DNA from: Alphaproteobacteria bacterium
GTDB lineage: Bacteria; Pseudomonadota; Alphaproteobacteria; UBA8366; GCA-2717185
Length of the DNA stretch: 6,237 nt
NCBI GenBank assembly: GCA_016764135.1
Contig: JAESSL010000244.1
Location: 1 to 6,237 of the forward strand
Direction: 5' to 3'
Both the position numbers and the translations under genes were made by a program. The notes under the pieces are model-generated. The model ran no database searches. It was not told the origin of the DNA and worked only from the letters and a program-made list of their open reading frames with translations. Shown piece by piece: positions 5,778 through 6,237 of the stretch. Positions within the stretch are counted from its first letter, which is position 1, and every line of letters starts with the position of its first letter.

Positions 5778-6237
5778 ATGAACGACACGCCAAATCCATG
5801 GAATGATGAACCGGAAAGCCAAAGGCCGCGCCGTCGGGGGTTCTACGTCGCTATTTTTCTGGGAGCGGTGGCGCTGGCCGCGTTTTTGTTGAATTGGCGA
5901 TTTCCGCAGGCTTTGGACGGCGGCGGCGACTGGGCGTCGCTCGGATATATGTTTGTCATCCTGTCGATGGTGAGTTTTGGGTTGTCCCGCCGCCGCGAAA
6001 GCCTGCCCAGATTAGTGAGTCAGGCCGGAATTTGGCTGGCTCTGGCGCTGGTTATCGGGACTTTTTACGCCTACCGATATGAACTAGGTGCGGTTCGCGA
6101 TCGCTTGATTGGCGAGTTGGTCCCCGGCATGGGACAGGAATCCGCCGGGGGTGAAATTCGGTTTCGCGCCGGGCCGGGCGGGCATTTTCAACTGGAGGCG
6201 CAGGTTAATGGCGTTTCGGTGATGTTTCTGCTGGATA
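5778..6237 (+). CDS. Membrane-anchored clan AA aspartic protease (TIGR02281-like), N-terminal part
   Basis: The first 153 codons of a gene that runs off the right edge. A short polar, Arg-rich N-terminus (RPRRRG, 16-21) leads into three predicted membrane helices at about 22-39, 54-70 and 81-99, followed by a linker. The retropepsin-like domain then starts: GGHFQLEAQVNGVSVMFLLD (134-153). In this family that segment leads directly into the D-T-G-A-S active site, so Asp153, the last complete codon, is the predicted catalytic Asp; the rest of the motif is outside the window. Full-length family members have one such Asp and act as homodimers. The three-helix anchor would keep the protease at the inner membrane; its substrate is unknown. 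An in-frame GTG at 5754 is an alternative start but also lacks an SD and would overlap the promoter. Confidence 0.85.
   Translation, partial: MNDTPNPWNDEPESQRPRRRGFYVAIFLGAVALAAFLLNWRFPQALDGGGDWASLGYMFVILSMVSFGLSRRRESLPRLVSQAGIWLALALVIGTFYAYRYELGAVRDRLIGELVPGMGQESAGGEIRFRAGPGGHFQLEAQVNGVSVMFLLD

Overview
The window looks like chromosomal DNA of a Gram-negative bacterium, most likely an alphaproteobacterium. The reasons are moderately GC-rich coding sequence, a DUF3012-type lipoprotein, a DUF4197 exported protein, a three-helix-anchored clan AA (retropepsin-like) protease of the kind common in Alphaproteobacteria, and an LLM-type oxidoreductase of the TIGR03619 type. All family calls come from reading motifs by eye; no database search was run. 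I see no rRNA, tRNA, CRISPR array, insertion sequence or phage gene.

Layout. (1) 1-607, minus strand: a small inner-membrane-type lipoprotein (422-607), then the N-terminal part of an MFS transporter (1-385, cut by the window edge), probably one transcript. (2) 608-806: a divergent intergenic region of about 200 bp with a 16-bp direct repeat at exactly 20-bp spacing and an overlapping inverted repeat. (3) 807-2261, plus strand: a secreted DUF4197 protein and a secreted protein of unknown function, separated by 135 bp that hold a weak terminator-like hairpin and a strong hairpin without a T-tract. (4) 2262-2403: an intergenic stretch with five degenerate 14-bp tandem units. (5) 2404-4671, plus strand: a two-part EthD-like protein, an LLM flavin/F420-type oxidoreductase broken by a one-base frameshift, and a complete short-chain dehydrogenase, closed by a long GC-rich hairpin. 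(6) 4736-5689, minus strand: a zinc hydrolase of the succinylglutamate desuccinylase/aspartoacylase family, convergent with the dehydrogenase. (7) 5778-6237, plus strand: the N-terminal part of a membrane-anchored aspartic protease that ends in the window at its predicted catalytic Asp.

How the genes may work together. The left half codes for envelope or exported proteins without known function. The EthD-like/LLM/SDR trio has the content of a small catabolic or redox cluster; the substrate cannot be read from the sequence. I did not find a clear new defence or mobile system. The best leads are non-coding: the 14-bp repeat array, the 20-bp-spaced direct repeats, a probable leaderless promoter at the protease gene, and the frameshift in the LLM gene.
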